IMG/VR virus record: IMGVR_UViG_3300045738_002037
Span: 1-64,000 of that record
Direction: 5' to 3' (one strand)
From: a virus
DNA length: 64,000 nt
Shown: one piece after another, positions 35,017 through 43,512 of the stretch
How positions within the stretch are numbered: the stretch's first letter is position 1
How the letters are laid out: every line of letters starts with the position of its first letter
The notes under the pieces: model-generated
The model's input: only the letters and a program-made list of their open reading frames with translations
Databases searched by the model: none
Told to the model about the DNA's origin: nothing
Program-made: the position numbers and the translations under genes

Positions 35017-35883
35017 TCAATTTACAGTAAAAATGAAACTTTTGCTTACTCTAGTGGAACCATCGGGCATTGTTATGGTAGCGCGATACTTATATGTTCC
35101 CTTATAAAACGAACTCGTATTAAGGTCATACCGCATAACATAAGGATTAGACCTGTATGACCCATGCCGCATGGCTATCACCATCGCTGCTTCCTCAACT
35201 ATCAATTCTTCGCTCATATTCCATATTGAAATAGTTGGTTTCAAGAATGGAATGATCGGGTTTACAAGATTAAAATTATAATCATACAATGGAAGAGGCA
35301 TAATGCCAACTTCCAGTGGCCTAGATTCAGGCTTATTGAACTTTTGATCTAAAGGTTCAAAACCAAACCTTATCGATTGTAAACCATCATCTATAAACCA
35401 TTCGTCAGGATAAATCCAAAATCTATGACAAGATGAAAGCAATAATGAGTCATAAGTAGCATTATCTAAATCGCACTCTACACCGTCGCCCGTAGGATCT
35501 GCAGTTCCTAAATCACCACAAGGATTATCAGCAAAATAATACCAAACGTCAAAATAAACATCTGGCACCGAGTATGTATCTGGCACACTAAACAATAAGT
35601 GATATTCACCTACCACAGCACCAGTTGAAACGCCAGCGGCCAAGGCTACGCCAGCTGAATCTACTCTTTTTAACGGAGATGGATAATAAGCATTAGCTGG
35701 GTCCACAACCGGCACCGTTGCAACTAAATTATGCGGTAAAACTTGCGACTTATAAATCTCAACATATCTTATAGCATATGGGTCCTTAGTGACACCATTA
35801 TTGCGAAATGTCACATTAAGATCTGCTATCTTCCCGCGTCTTGCAGAAATACGTGGGAAAGCGTTGCTATCTATTTTAGTCAT
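35017..35883 (-). CDS. Putative virion structural protein, 288 aa
   Basis: Beta-rich, Tyr/Pro/Asp-rich protein (NVTFRNNGVTKDPYAIRYVE, YHLLFSVPDTYSVPDVYFDV, a final YKYRATITMPDGSTRVSKSF). The C-terminal strands look Ig-like. No T4 counterpart is recognised. Position after the tail chaperone-like genes and composition suggest a tail or head surface protein. Its GAGGAG Shine-Dalgarno, 6 nt before ATG 35883, is paired in a hairpin (35890-35912), suggesting controlled translation. Confidence 0.65.
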   Translation of the reverse strand: MTKIDSNAFPRISARRGKIADLNVTFRNNGVTKDPYAIRYVEIYKSQVLPHNLVATVPVVDPANAYYPSPLKRVDSAGVALAAGVSTGAVVGEYHLLFSVPDTYSVPDVYFDVWYYFADNPCGDLGTADPTGDGVECDLDNATYDSLLLSSCHRFWIYPDEWFIDDGLQSIRFGFEPLDQKFNKPESRPLEVGIMPLPLYDYNFNLVNPIIPFLKPTISIWNMSEELIVEEAAMVIAMRHGSYRSNPYVMRYDLNTSSFYKGTYKYRATITMPDGSTRVSKSFIFTVN

Positions 35884-35889
35884 TAATTT

Positions 35890-35912
35890 CTCCTCAATTT
35901 ATTTTTGAGGAG
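35890..35912 (-). promoter_or_regulatory. Hairpin sequestering Shine-Dalgarno of gene 35883
   Basis: CTCCTCAA (35890-35897) pairs with TTGAGGAG (35905-35912) across a 7-nt loop. On the minus strand the lower arm is the GAGGAG ribosome-binding site for ATG 35883. No T-run follows, so this is a translational rather than a terminator hairpin. Similar designs are at 2474 and 56373. Confidence 0.5.
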
Positions 35913-35924
35913 TTATATTATTAA

Positions 35925-36227
35925 TTATCGCCGTGCCCTAGACATGGACGGCATAGATGGCATAGACGGCATAGATGGTTTAGATATAGACGGTTTTGAT
36001 ATGGACGGCATAGAGCCGCGTTCTTTTTCCTGTTGTTTCTTAAATTCTTGTTCAAGACGCTTAATATACCAATTACGGTCTTCAGACGTCATTTGATTTT
36101 GCTCAAATAATGACAATTTGCCATAATGTTTAAGCTGAAACTGTTGTTCCATTATATTAAAATATTCACGTTCACACTCGTCCGGCGTTCGACGGGCGAA
36201 AAAAGGATTCTGAGATCGGTAATTCAA
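35925..36227 (-). CDS. Tail chaperone extension frame, probable frameshift product
   Basis: A 100-aa frame that begins inside the 3' end of the gp26-like gene with only a TTG at 36227 and no good Shine-Dalgarno. It contains FEQNQMTSEDRNWYIKRLEQ and ends in repeated SKPSMPSMPSM. It overlaps a six-T run in the upstream gene, where a -2 (or +1) slip joins both frames. Placement before the hub and tape-measure genes in the order of transcription is that of lambda G-T or Mu gp41-42 frameshifted tail chaperones. I infer that most product is a fusion, though the internal ATG before EQQFQLKHYG could also be used. Confidence 0.55.
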   Translation of the reverse strand: MNYRSQNPFFARRTPDECEREYFNIMEQQFQLKHYGKLSLFEQNQMTSEDRNWYIKRLEQEFKKQQEKERGSMPSISKPSISKPSMPSMPSMPSMSRARR

Positions 36228-37308
36228 CCGTAAACTCAGCCTCGCAGTCTGGGCATCCCAGCGTTACAGTAGTGTCAATACCCGGCGTATGATTACGCAG
36301 CCATTCGCGGATTGAAGACGTATCAGTAGCATGGAGTTTATCTATGAAACTTCTAATAGTAAACGGATTATCAGTGCCCATCACATCGATTATAATCTTT
36401 TCAAGATTGTCAGTAATTGCGTCATCTAATTCTTCATTCTGACCTCTTTGCGCTTGAACATCTAATGATTTTGCGGTTCCCGGACGAGCATACGACCTTT
36501 TTTTAGTACGCCGCTTTGAAATCATGCTGTTAGCATCTTTAGCTCGTAACAATCTAACCGAAACCCAAACTTCACGGCCAGTGGCTTCAGTCAGATATGG
36601 CAACACAATCCTAAAAGGTTCAGAACCAGAAGCGGGATCAGCCCAAGTTATGGTGCCAGCTAACAAGTTTAAATCATATACGTGGGTTGACGTAGCTTCA
36701 CATGTAGGACATTGCACTGCAAACTCGTACATATTGCCATGAGTAATACCGCGAATATAATAAAGTAAAAATATTCTATCACCGAGAATCAATTCAACAG
36801 GGTCAAAACCTTCAGGAAATTGGCAACATTCTCTAAACAAATAATCGATAGATTGCCCAGATTGCGCCAATCTTTGCGTCGCTAAAATTTTCTCGGCAGT
36901 TTGGCCCATGGCTCTGACTTTAACTAAACCATCGGGCCAATCATAATAAAATCCTTTACTCGGCAATTCACAATTTTCCCATGGAATTAGTTGATCTTGC
37001 GGAATTTTTAATAATTCATTTAAAAATTCTTCAGAAGAAGCATCAGGACCTGCTAAAGATTCTAAATTTGCAATAGACGATTTTATTTCATTATGATTAC
37101 CACTGCTGTCAGAAGCAGATACTGATTTTATTGGTTCTGAACCAGATATATTTAATTCTTCTTCAACTGGTTCTTCAACTGGTTCTTCAACTGGTTCTTC
37201 AACTGGTTCTTCAACTGGTTCTGTTGATTCATTAGACTCTTGTTGTGAAGAATCCTGATTTTTAGGATCATTTTCTTCAGGTATTTCCGGGTAATCTACG
37301 TCAGCCAT
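36172..37308 (-). CDS. Baseplate-hub/tail assembly protein, gp26-like
   Basis: A 378-aa protein. ATG 37308 with GGAG 7 nt before it is preferred over TTG 37320. An N-terminal acidic repeat (EEPVEEPV, 12-nt DNA units near 37152-37215) precedes a domain with NCELPSKGFYYDWPDGLVKV (LPS-x-G-x-x-Y), KILATQRLAQSGQSIDYLFR, GDRIFLLYYIRGITHG, then CPTCEA and CPDCEA, two CxxC pairs. I recall this set of motifs in gp26-type baseplate-hub assembly proteins of T4-like phages. The stop follows a TTTTTT run by 8 codons, and a second frame continues (see 35925-36227). Confidence 0.65.
   Translation of the reverse strand: MADVDYPEIPEENDPKNQDSSQQESNESTEPVEEPVEEPVEEPVEEPVEEELNISGSEPIKSVSASDSSGNHNEIKSSIANLESLAGPDASSEEFLNELLKIPQDQLIPWENCELPSKGFYYDWPDGLVKVRAMGQTAEKILATQRLAQSGQSIDYLFRECCQFPEGFDPVELILGDRIFLLYYIRGITHGNMYEFAVQCPTCEATSTHVYDLNLLAGTITWADPASGSEPFRIVLPYLTEATGREVWVSVRLLRAKDANSMISKRRTKKRSYARPGTAKSLDVQAQRGQNEELDDAITDNLEKIIIDVMGTDNPFTIRSFIDKLHATDTSSIREWLRNHTPGIDTTVTLGCPDCEAEFTVELPISESFFRPSNAGRV
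36196..36206 (-). other. Candidate programmed frameshift site, CC-TTTTTT-CGC
   Basis: On the minus strand, codons TCC TTT TTT CGC of the gp26-like gene precede its TGA by eight codons. A -2 slip on the six T re-reads TTC GCC CGT in the frame of 35925-36227; a +1 slip would do the same. The shape N6-CG resembles the GGGGGGCGA -2 site reported for phage Mu tail chaperones. Confidence 0.45.
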
Positions 37309-37344
37309 AATATTCTCCAACCATAATGATTTTCTACGATGTAT

Positions 37345-37971
37345 TTACTCTCCTCCACTATTTCCCTTATCTGGCGGCGCTGGGGGCCGTGGAGGTAACG
37401 GTCTATCAATATTATCGCCCATCTGCCCAAACGACGTTTCGTCCGGACTATTCTGAGTTATTTCTTCGGCCCAATCATAAGTAAGAGTAACTTCTACTTT
37501 CTTTATATCACTACTAGTATATGTAAGTTCGCCATATTTTATAACAGACGGCCAACTATTTATTAACCTATATTCTTGTACTCCAGTGCCGTCAGGTAAA
37601 AACGTCCTGAGTCTGGATTCTTTTTTATATTTAGCAACTGCAGCAAAACCATACATAGGACTCCATACAGTTTTTCTCCATTGCTTAACAGTATCAAGAA
37701 AACCAGCTGTATCGTACCAAGCCACTTTAACATCGGCCCAATTAACAGATTTAGCAAATTTATATTCTAATGATGCGCCCATTACAGTTTCTTGCGCAAC
37801 GTTAAATGAAGGCAATGTAATTGTTTTGCAATGAATTATGCCTATATTAGCATATGCTTGATTTTCATAAAAATTTTCAATCTCCCAAGTATATGTATAA
37901 TAATAATCAGTAGTATCCTTCACCGCAGCCGAACCGACACCGCCTTGACCATTTATTATAAATCCCGGCAT
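37345..37971 (-). CDS. Tail tube-like protein 3, gp19 family
   Basis: A 208-aa member of the T4 tail-tube family, paralogous to the genes at 38166 and 38794: MPGFIINGQGG start, YTWEIENFYENQAYANIGII, LPSFNVAQETVMGASLEYKF, then WADVKVAWYDTAGFLDTVKQ and YRLINSWPSVIKYGELTYTS. All three share W-x-(P/D)-(I/V)-x-(V/L)-x-(W/F)-(Y/F)-(D/E) and a final WP-(S/Q)-x-(V/I)-x-Y-x-(E/D)-L-x-Y-(T/K)-(S/D). The C-terminus has a Pro/Gly-rich tail. It may be a variant tube or baseplate-proximal tube initiator (gp48/gp54 analogue). Confidence 0.75.
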   Translation of the reverse strand: MPGFIINGQGGVGSAAVKDTTDYYYTYTWEIENFYENQAYANIGIIHCKTITLPSFNVAQETVMGASLEYKFAKSVNWADVKVAWYDTAGFLDTVKQWRKTVWSPMYGFAAVAKYKKESRLRTFLPDGTGVQEYRLINSWPSVIKYGELTYTSSDIKKVEVTLTYDWAEEITQNSPDETSFGQMGDNIDRPLPPRPPAPPDKGNSGGE

Positions 37972-37974
37972 TAT

Positions 37975-38154
37975 TTAATCCTCCATGGCCTCATTGTCTA
38001 GCGTATCCAGCTGATGCCGCCTCTCGTCATAAGGCATAGTTGTCCATTTGTTGTCTATAATTTCGTCCTCTGGGTCAAAAGAAATTGATACAAAAGAAGG
38101 AATAACCATTGCTGTTACAGTGGAAGTAATGAATTCTCTTTTGTCCATTTCCAT
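37975..38154 (-). CDS. Small acidic hypothetical protein, 59 aa
   Basis: A complete frame between two tube genes: MEMDKREFITSTVTAMVIPS ... FDPEDEIIDNKWTTMPYDE ... ending LDTLDNEAMED. Stop and the next start are separated by 3 nt, and the upstream gene is 11 nt away, so it is in the tail transcript. No family is recognised; small acidic proteins among tail genes may be assembly helpers. Confidence 0.55.
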   Translation of the reverse strand: MEMDKREFITSTVTAMVIPSFVSISFDPEDEIIDNKWTTMPYDERRHQLDTLDNEAMED

Positions 38155-38165
38155 TTTTAAATTTC

Positions 38166-38714
38166 CTAATTGCGAGATTCCACGGCCCTGTCAATTTGAA
38201 GTGTTATAGCTATTTCTGACAAATCAGTGTCTTTATAACTCAAATCAGACGGAAGAACCTTAGATGGCCAACATCCATATAAACTATATTTCCATATAGT
38301 AACGCCGTCGCCGTCCAACATTTCAAGCTGGCATTCTTTTCTATAATCATTAGGTTTATATTGCCTCGAACCGAGTGTGTCGATCATGGTCCCTTGCCAC
38401 CACTCATATATAACATCTGCCGCATTACTAAACGGAATATTCGGAGCAGCTGACCCATAATGGCCAATCACTACTTCGTAAAAAGTAATTTCAAGTGGCT
38501 TCCAGAAATGCTGGCCGGGTCGATATATTCTATCTTGACCACTATGAATTTTTATAACATCAGCTTCAAACGATGGCCTTGATGCTTTATGCGCATAAAT
38601 CAAAATATCTTTCAATGGGTCTAAAATACTAAAAACATACCTATGACTCCTGGCAGTTTCTACAGTGTTTGGCGGTTGCCCTGCTGAAGTCCCCGCTATG
38701 TTAAACCCTGGCAT
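38166..38714 (-). CDS. Tail tube protein 2, gp19 family
   Basis: A 182-aa tube paralogue: MPGFNIAGTSAGQPPNTVET, RSHRYVFSILDPLKDILIYA, ASRPSFEADVIKIHSGQDRI, FWKPLEITFYEVVIG, and LYGCWPSKVLPSDLSYKDTD. Aligns throughout with the 38794 gene (MPGFNVV; AHRWVFETLGP; QRPSFSFEEPEMHHNQEKV). gp19 subunits stack as hexamer rings inside the sheath. It lies after a strong hairpin, so it may be expressed at a lower level than the gene upstream. Confidence 0.85.
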   Translation of the reverse strand: MPGFNIAGTSAGQPPNTVETARSHRYVFSILDPLKDILIYAHKASRPSFEADVIKIHSGQDRIYRPGQHFWKPLEITFYEVVIGHYGSAAPNIPFSNAADVIYEWWQGTMIDTLGSRQYKPNDYRKECQLEMLDGDGVTIWKYSLYGCWPSKVLPSDLSYKDTDLSEIAITLQIDRAVESRN

Positions 38715-38736
38715 AATTTCCTCTTAATAAAATTGC

Positions 38737-38759
38737 GGGGGGCATTATTTATGCCCCCC
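38737..38759 (-). terminator. Terminator-like hairpin between tube genes
   Basis: GGGGGGCAT (38737-38745) pairs perfectly with ATGCCCCCC (38751-38759) around a 5-nt loop. On the minus strand it is followed by GCAATTTTATT, an imperfect T-run. It lies 35 nt behind the first tube gene and probably ends or attenuates transcripts there, giving that tube protein a higher dose. Confidence 0.65.
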
Positions 38760-38793
38760 ACAAGCTATTTATCAATTCTAATGCCGTAAAACA

Positions 38794-39306
38794 TTAAAAT
38801 CTTCTTGCTCTATCATACCTCATTGTTGCTTCAACAGTCATGAGGTCAGTAGAGGTATAATTCAATTCTTGATAATTCACAGCTTGCGGCCACACCCCGT
38901 ACATTTCCCATCGCTCATTAGATGCGCCTTGCCCATCTTGCACCTGCAGATTGGCCTCAGCTTTATAAACATTAACGGGCGCAACATTGGCCGAAGGAAT
39001 ATCAATAACAGAATTCAACCAATTATAAACTGCCTCAGAAACATCCGGAGATTGTTCACCATCATACCATACCAGTGAAATCGGCTCCCACGATTGCTTG
39101 CCAGCAAAGTAGACCTTTTCCTGATTATGGTGCATTTCAGGTTCTTCGAACGAGAAACTAGGGCGCTGGGCCGATTGTAATAACAATAAAACATTAGGGG
39201 CGACGGGACCAAGCGTCTCGAATACCCAACGATGCGCACGGCGAACTTCGATGGTATTAGACGGACCACCGCCTCCGCCAGCATTAACTACATTAAATCC
39301 AGGCAT
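38794..39306 (-). CDS. Tail tube protein 1, gp19-like
   Basis: 170 aa from ATG 39306 (GGAG 6-7 nt upstream); the TTG at 39318 is not needed. MPGFNVVNAGGGGGPSNTIE then RRAHRWVFETLGP, AQRPSFSFEEPEMHH, KQSWEPISLVWYDGE, and WEMYGVWPQAVNYQELNYTS with TDLMTVEATMRYDRA. The final pattern (WP-x-x-(V/I)-x-Y-x-(E/D)-L, T/S-D, V-x-(L/M)-x-Y-D-x-A) is a gp19-family hallmark. Directly downstream of the sheath gene, the same order as T4 18-19, it is the best candidate for the main tube subunit. Confidence 0.9.
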   Translation of the reverse strand: MPGFNVVNAGGGGGPSNTIEVRRAHRWVFETLGPVAPNVLLLLQSAQRPSFSFEEPEMHHNQEKVYFAGKQSWEPISLVWYDGEQSPDVSEAVYNWLNSVIDIPSANVAPVNVYKAEANLQVQDGQGASNERWEMYGVWPQAVNYQELNYTSTDLMTVEATMRYDRARRF

Positions 39307-39330
39307 TTTTATCTCCAATTAAATCCAGCA

Positions 39331-42264
39331 CTATCTTAATCGACCTTCTGTTGTAACAACACCACCTGCGGCCAAAACTTCCTCAGCCGAAAAACTTGCG
39401 CCAGTTCTTAACACAACAAGGTTTAATACGATAAATTCAACAGCTCTCGTGGGCTTCAAGAAAACTGATACCCACAATTCATTTCTGTCAATTCTCTCGG
39501 GGGTATTATTGGTTTCATCACAAACTACTTTAAATGCTTGTAACCCCCGTCGTGCTTGAACATCAGCAAGGAATGGGTTAACAGTAGATCTGACTTGCGC
39601 CCATAGAGCCGAATCATTAGGCTCGAAAACAAAATTTCTAAGCGATCTCACCAAATTCTTCTTAAGGTGAATCAACAACATCCTAACATTAACACGATCT
39701 AATGCTGAAAACGAACGCTGTAAAGTTCTTTGGCCCCAAACAGTAATTCCGTCTTGCGGAAATTTAACAATGGGATTAACAGCATTGCCAGAACCATAAA
39801 GCAAATCACGTTCACCTTGAGTTGGCGAGTACTCAACATCGAGTGCCGTCAACAGATGCCCTCTTTGTAAACCAGCTGGCGCAAACCATTGTTCACGCTC
39901 TCTGGCAGTTCTAGAAAATACAGAAGCAACATGGCCAGACGGCGGAACCCAAATCTCATCAGCAGCAAACTGATCAAAAATTTTAACCCAGCCCCAATAC
40001 AAAGCGCCATAGCTACTGTTAATCGCTGCTGAAACGTCGGATAACAACATTCCATTGTGCCAATCTACAGCCTGTTGTGGTCGAAGGCCAAACGGCGGAT
40101 CAACTATGAACAATGTGTCACCACGACTTTCACACATTTGTAGTGCTGTGCCAATAACAGCGCCACTTGAGAAACCAGGAATCAACAATAAATTGATGTC
40201 AATTGATTCTGGATTCTGGAATGCATAAATGCCGCTATTAATGGCGGGATTGCCAATAACAACTGCGTCTAATTCACTAGAATAAGCCGGGTCAGTCGGA
40301 ATACCATTGGCCATTCCACGAAATGCTTTATTAGTAAATTGCGACGGCAATCTAACAGTGTAAGCATTACCGCCGGTTAACACGTTTACATTGTTATTAA
40401 GGAAAGCCGGGCGTTGCTCCCAATGAACAAATGCATTTCCATTTGTTCCGCCATACTTGGTGCCGGGATTAAGAACATTGCCGATATAACGATCGTCTCT
40501 TTGGTCAAATGTTACATCGCTAATAGTTTCAGCCGCAACGCCTGCTTTATCAGTAATAGTCAATGCATAGCGTCCAGCAGTTTCACCGACTCCCTCAGTG
40601 TAAGAATCAAGCGTAGCCTCGTAAGCATTTACGCCGTCAACATCGCCAAGCCACGTTCCAGGAGAAGGTGCCACAAAGAACCCAACAATATTCTGGAAGT
40701 ATGCCGTTTCAGAAGTACATGTTGCACTCGTTGAATCGGTTTCACATGACAATGGAGTTGACGCAGTGCTTTCGCCAGAAGCCGGAAGAATTAATGTATT
40801 GTCAGAAAATCCTCGATATGACTTCTTATATGGAAAATCAATGTCCAGTTCTTCTGAGAATCTAAGGGTTCTAATGTTTGAATGATCTGCTCTCATGCGC
40901 AGGGTGTCAAATTGCCTTCCTACAGTAGCAACAATAACAACTTTAGTTTCACCGCCAGGAACTGACAATGAGAAACTATCAAACAATGTTTCTCCAGCAA
41001 CGACGCCCGCCACATCAATTGCGGCAGCGATGGTTGCCACAGACTGATCATTGCCGATTGGAACATTAAATTCAACAGTCGCTGTTGACAAACCAGAAAG
41101 AGCCGCTGAAGCTGAAGTAGGAGCTATGGATGAAGCACTTTGTGACCCAACAAGATCAATAACTACTCTATTATTCTGAGTAGAAATGTCAAAAGGACCA
41201 CTAAATTGACCAAGAAGATAACTACGCGGAATATCCCATGCCCATAATTGCTGCCCTAATTCTATAGCCCATGCTTCCCCAGCCACAATTTGAACTCTTT
41301 CACCAGCAGTTGACGATCTGATTTGTGGAATGACAACCGCGTCAGTCCTAGTATCAGACACCATTGACCAATTTTCGCCACTCAACAAAGCATTAGCTGC
41401 TGAAACAAAAGCAGCTACGGTAGTGTAAGTCGCAGCTGGCATTGTGTAACTAGAGCCATCAGTGCCATCAACTGCAATTTTAAATGCTCTATTGTCAGGT
41501 ATTACCCGCCAAGTAAATGTATCATTAACTTGAAGGACACCGGTAGTCACTTCTACTCTTACTGACACCCCATCGCCAACACTAATGTATGTTGAGTCAC
41601 CATCAGGAGCGCCGCCCTCTGACAAAGTACCATTGGCGACAACCACACCATCACTATTTCTAATAATTTCAAAAGTCGCACCCGCAACCTTTGCGTCATC
41701 TGAAATATTGGGCGATCCGGTGATGATCATAACAAACGTATCATCAATCGCGCCAGTGTAAGTTCCAGAAGTTCCAATAGTGGCCGATGTAACGCCAAAT
41801 GTTCCAGCGTCAGTAGCATCATTATAACTAATATCAACTATAGACGCAGCATGAAAAACAATCGAATTATCAGAATCAATTAATCTTAAATCAATTTGAC
41901 CGTAATCAATACCGGAAAATACTGGAATTCGACCCCAACCTTTTTCACGATTGCCAGCAACATCAATAGCAATGTCCTGTAACACAGTCGCTTGGTTAGA
42001 ATCATATTCAACACCGGCTCTCATAATATAAGCAGAATTACCTTCTTCCATATAGGAAAGAACTGCATACATCAAATAGCTGTCAGAAAATGGTTCCCCA
42101 AAAATATTTATTGCTTGCGTAGCATTAGTAACTAAAGTTGGTTCATTCATCGGACCCTTCTGGGCCGTGCCAACAAAAGCAGGCCGCAGTGGGCCAACCG
42201 CTGTTGGTATAACGCTAAGATCAATCTCGCGTGGGAAAACACCTGGACTTAAATAAACTGCCAT
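39331..42264 (-). CDS. Tail sheath protein, gp18-like
   Basis: A 977-aa sheath subunit (T4 gp18 is 659). N-terminus AVYLSPGVFPREIDLSVIPT is the classic Y-x-x-P-G-V-(Y/F) opening. GPFDISTQNN and large beta insertions (residues 180-600) explain the size. The conserved C-terminal domain has FPQDGITVWGQRTLQRSFSA, LDRVNVRMLLIHLKKNLVRS, FEPNDSALWAQVRSTVNPFL, and FKVVCDETNNTPERIDRNEL followed by LKPTRAVEFIVLNLVVLRTG. The sheath contracts to drive the tube. The insertions probably decorate the tail surface. AGGAG 7 nt before the ATG. Confidence 0.95.
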   Translation of the reverse strand: MAVYLSPGVFPREIDLSVIPTAVGPLRPAFVGTAQKGPMNEPTLVTNATQAINIFGEPFSDSYLMYAVLSYMEEGNSAYIMRAGVEYDSNQATVLQDIAIDVAGNREKGWGRIPVFSGIDYGQIDLRLIDSDNSIVFHAASIVDISYNDATDAGTFGVTSATIGTSGTYTGAIDDTFVMIITGSPNISDDAKVAGATFEIIRNSDGVVVANGTLSEGGAPDGDSTYISVGDGVSVRVEVTTGVLQVNDTFTWRVIPDNRAFKIAVDGTDGSSYTMPAATYTTVAAFVSAANALLSGENWSMVSDTRTDAVVIPQIRSSTAGERVQIVAGEAWAIELGQQLWAWDIPRSYLLGQFSGPFDISTQNNRVVIDLVGSQSASSIAPTSASAALSGLSTATVEFNVPIGNDQSVATIAAAIDVAGVVAGETLFDSFSLSVPGGETKVVIVATVGRQFDTLRMRADHSNIRTLRFSEELDIDFPYKKSYRGFSDNTLILPASGESTASTPLSCETDSTSATCTSETAYFQNIVGFFVAPSPGTWLGDVDGVNAYEATLDSYTEGVGETAGRYALTITDKAGVAAETISDVTFDQRDDRYIGNVLNPGTKYGGTNGNAFVHWEQRPAFLNNNVNVLTGGNAYTVRLPSQFTNKAFRGMANGIPTDPAYSSELDAVVIGNPAINSGIYAFQNPESIDINLLLIPGFSSGAVIGTALQMCESRGDTLFIVDPPFGLRPQQAVDWHNGMLLSDVSAAINSSYGALYWGWVKIFDQFAADEIWVPPSGHVASVFSRTAREREQWFAPAGLQRGHLLTALDVEYSPTQGERDLLYGSGNAVNPIVKFPQDGITVWGQRTLQRSFSALDRVNVRMLLIHLKKNLVRSLRNFVFEPNDSALWAQVRSTVNPFLADVQARRGLQAFKVVCDETNNTPERIDRNELWVSVFLKPTRAVEFIVLNLVVLRTGASFSAEEVLAAGGVVTTEGRLR

Positions 42265-42319
42265 TGGTCACTCCTAACGGCTTATAACTAAGTAACTATA
42301 AATATTTTTGCCGAAAAGA

Positions 42320-42574
42320 CTAGGAATTTATTGTTTCTTCACGTTGTTCCTGCACTTCACTATCATATGTGACCTGCAACATCCCTCTGGCAACCAAATT
42401 TTTCACCTGATCATTTATCAAAAAGCTTTTGGGCAACAATGCATCCTGTCCTGGAGTTAGTCTAACCTGTTGCTCATTCTTGTAAAAATCGCTTCCCGGC
42501 GCTCGCACCTGAAGAGCAATCATTTGTTTGCTAGTATTGTAAATTCTGATTACATGTGTTTTTTGCTTAGCCAT
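42320..42574 (-). CDS. Small protein, paralogue of 63657-63890, 84 aa
   Basis: Start at ATG 42574 (MAKQKTHVIRIYNTSKQMIA), with AGGAG 11 nt upstream overlapping the end of the gp15-like gene. Shared with the 77-aa protein at 63657: MA-x-(Q/R)K, then (I/V)-x-N-x-S-x-QMI, a central D-x-Y, PG, and a final QV/QL-x-x-L...GM/GL. It may be a small beta-fold that decorates or caps a virion part, as it lies between sheath and sheath terminator. No named family is recognised. Confidence 0.65.
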   Translation of the reverse strand: MAKQKTHVIRIYNTSKQMIALQVRAPGSDFYKNEQQVRLTPGQDALLPKSFLINDQVKNLVARGMLQVTYDSEVQEQREETINS

Positions 42575-42588
42575 AATTGTTGGTTCTC

Positions 42589-43500
42589 CTATGATCCAGT
42601 TGACTGACCCCACACACCAGATGGAGTTCTATCTTTAGTTATATCCTCTATTGTTTGAGTTGGCTCAAACCAATAAGAATCGCCACTTGAAGATGTACCC
42701 TTTGATGCTAACAAAATAGACCCAATTTTCTCGTTGAAAGTAGTGACTCTGCCAAGCACAACAGGGGTAATAGTTTCTGGCAATGGCAGCCATGCCTCAG
42801 CAGTAAACGAAAGTTCATACCTTACATTTGCGTGCTGATCAAATCCCGTTTCTTTTTCGCTAGCATCTGTTGAACCACCGAATTTCATTTGTATATTTCC
42901 CTGAATTCTGCCATCAGACATTTTAAATTCAGCGAGAGGGTTGAATCTAGTTAACGCTTGATATTGAATATATTCAGCGTCCCTTTTATGTTCTGCCCAA
43001 ATAGTTATAGTATAATCAACATTATATGGCACAGGACGTTTATATTGAGCAACTAAACTTTTGCCAGTATTAAGATATCTGTGCCCCAAATGCCTATATG
43101 GTGGGCTGAATTTCTCAGCATTAAATTCATGCCGTTCTCTACTTATAGTTGCAAGAGGTAGCCTGACACGTCCTTCTTTTAAATCATCCGCCCAAATAAG
43201 TAAACTTTTATCACCGCCAGCAATTTTTACTCTCATAAACCTATAGGAATCTTTAGTAGGAACTCTGATTCCAGACCAATATTGTTTCATAGCATCATCA
43301 AGAGATCTAAATCCCGGAATTAAAAATTCTTCTATATCATAGGGATAAGATAAAAAATCATTGCCGTCTAAAGGATTTCTGCCTCCCTCAACATGACTCA
43401 ACTGTTTGATTCCTGGTATATCACGAACCTCATTTGGCACTTGCGACGCCAAATTAGCTTGTTTAACCGTAAAATCAGTATTAAAGTCGTATAGGGGCAC
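42589..43500 (-). CDS. Tail sheath stabiliser/terminator, gp15-like
   Basis: A 303-aa protein. YKRPVPYNVDYTITIWAEHK then RDAEYIQYQALTRFNPLAEF, IQGNIQMKFGG, and NVRYELSFTAEAWLPLPE match the T4 gp15 plan (YNPSPIKMIYELSIFTRYED, QIVEQILPYF, RIEWSLTFEVNGWMYPP). gp15 hexamers cap the tube and sheath at the head end. It precedes the small 42320 gene and sheath. A middle segment (VPTKDSYRFMRVKIAGGDKS) is also gp15-like (FIRVPITYAS). Confidence 0.8.
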   Translation of the reverse strand: MPLYDFNTDFTVKQANLASQVPNEVRDIPGIKQLSHVEGGRNPLDGNDFLSYPYDIEEFLIPGFRSLDDAMKQYWSGIRVPTKDSYRFMRVKIAGGDKSLLIWADDLKEGRVRLPLATISRERHEFNAEKFSPPYRHLGHRYLNTGKSLVAQYKRPVPYNVDYTITIWAEHKRDAEYIQYQALTRFNPLAEFKMSDGRIQGNIQMKFGGSTDASEKETGFDQHANVRYELSFTAEAWLPLPETITPVVLGRVTTFNEKIGSILLASKGTSSSGDSYWFEPTQTIEDITKDRTPSGVWGQSTGS

Positions 43501-43512
43501 TAAAAATTTCCT

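Noticed and set aside
42297-42304. TATAAATA on the plus strand near the sheath start
   Set aside because: Faces away from the sheath and towards the 3' side of genes on the other strand; chance hit in AT-rich DNA.
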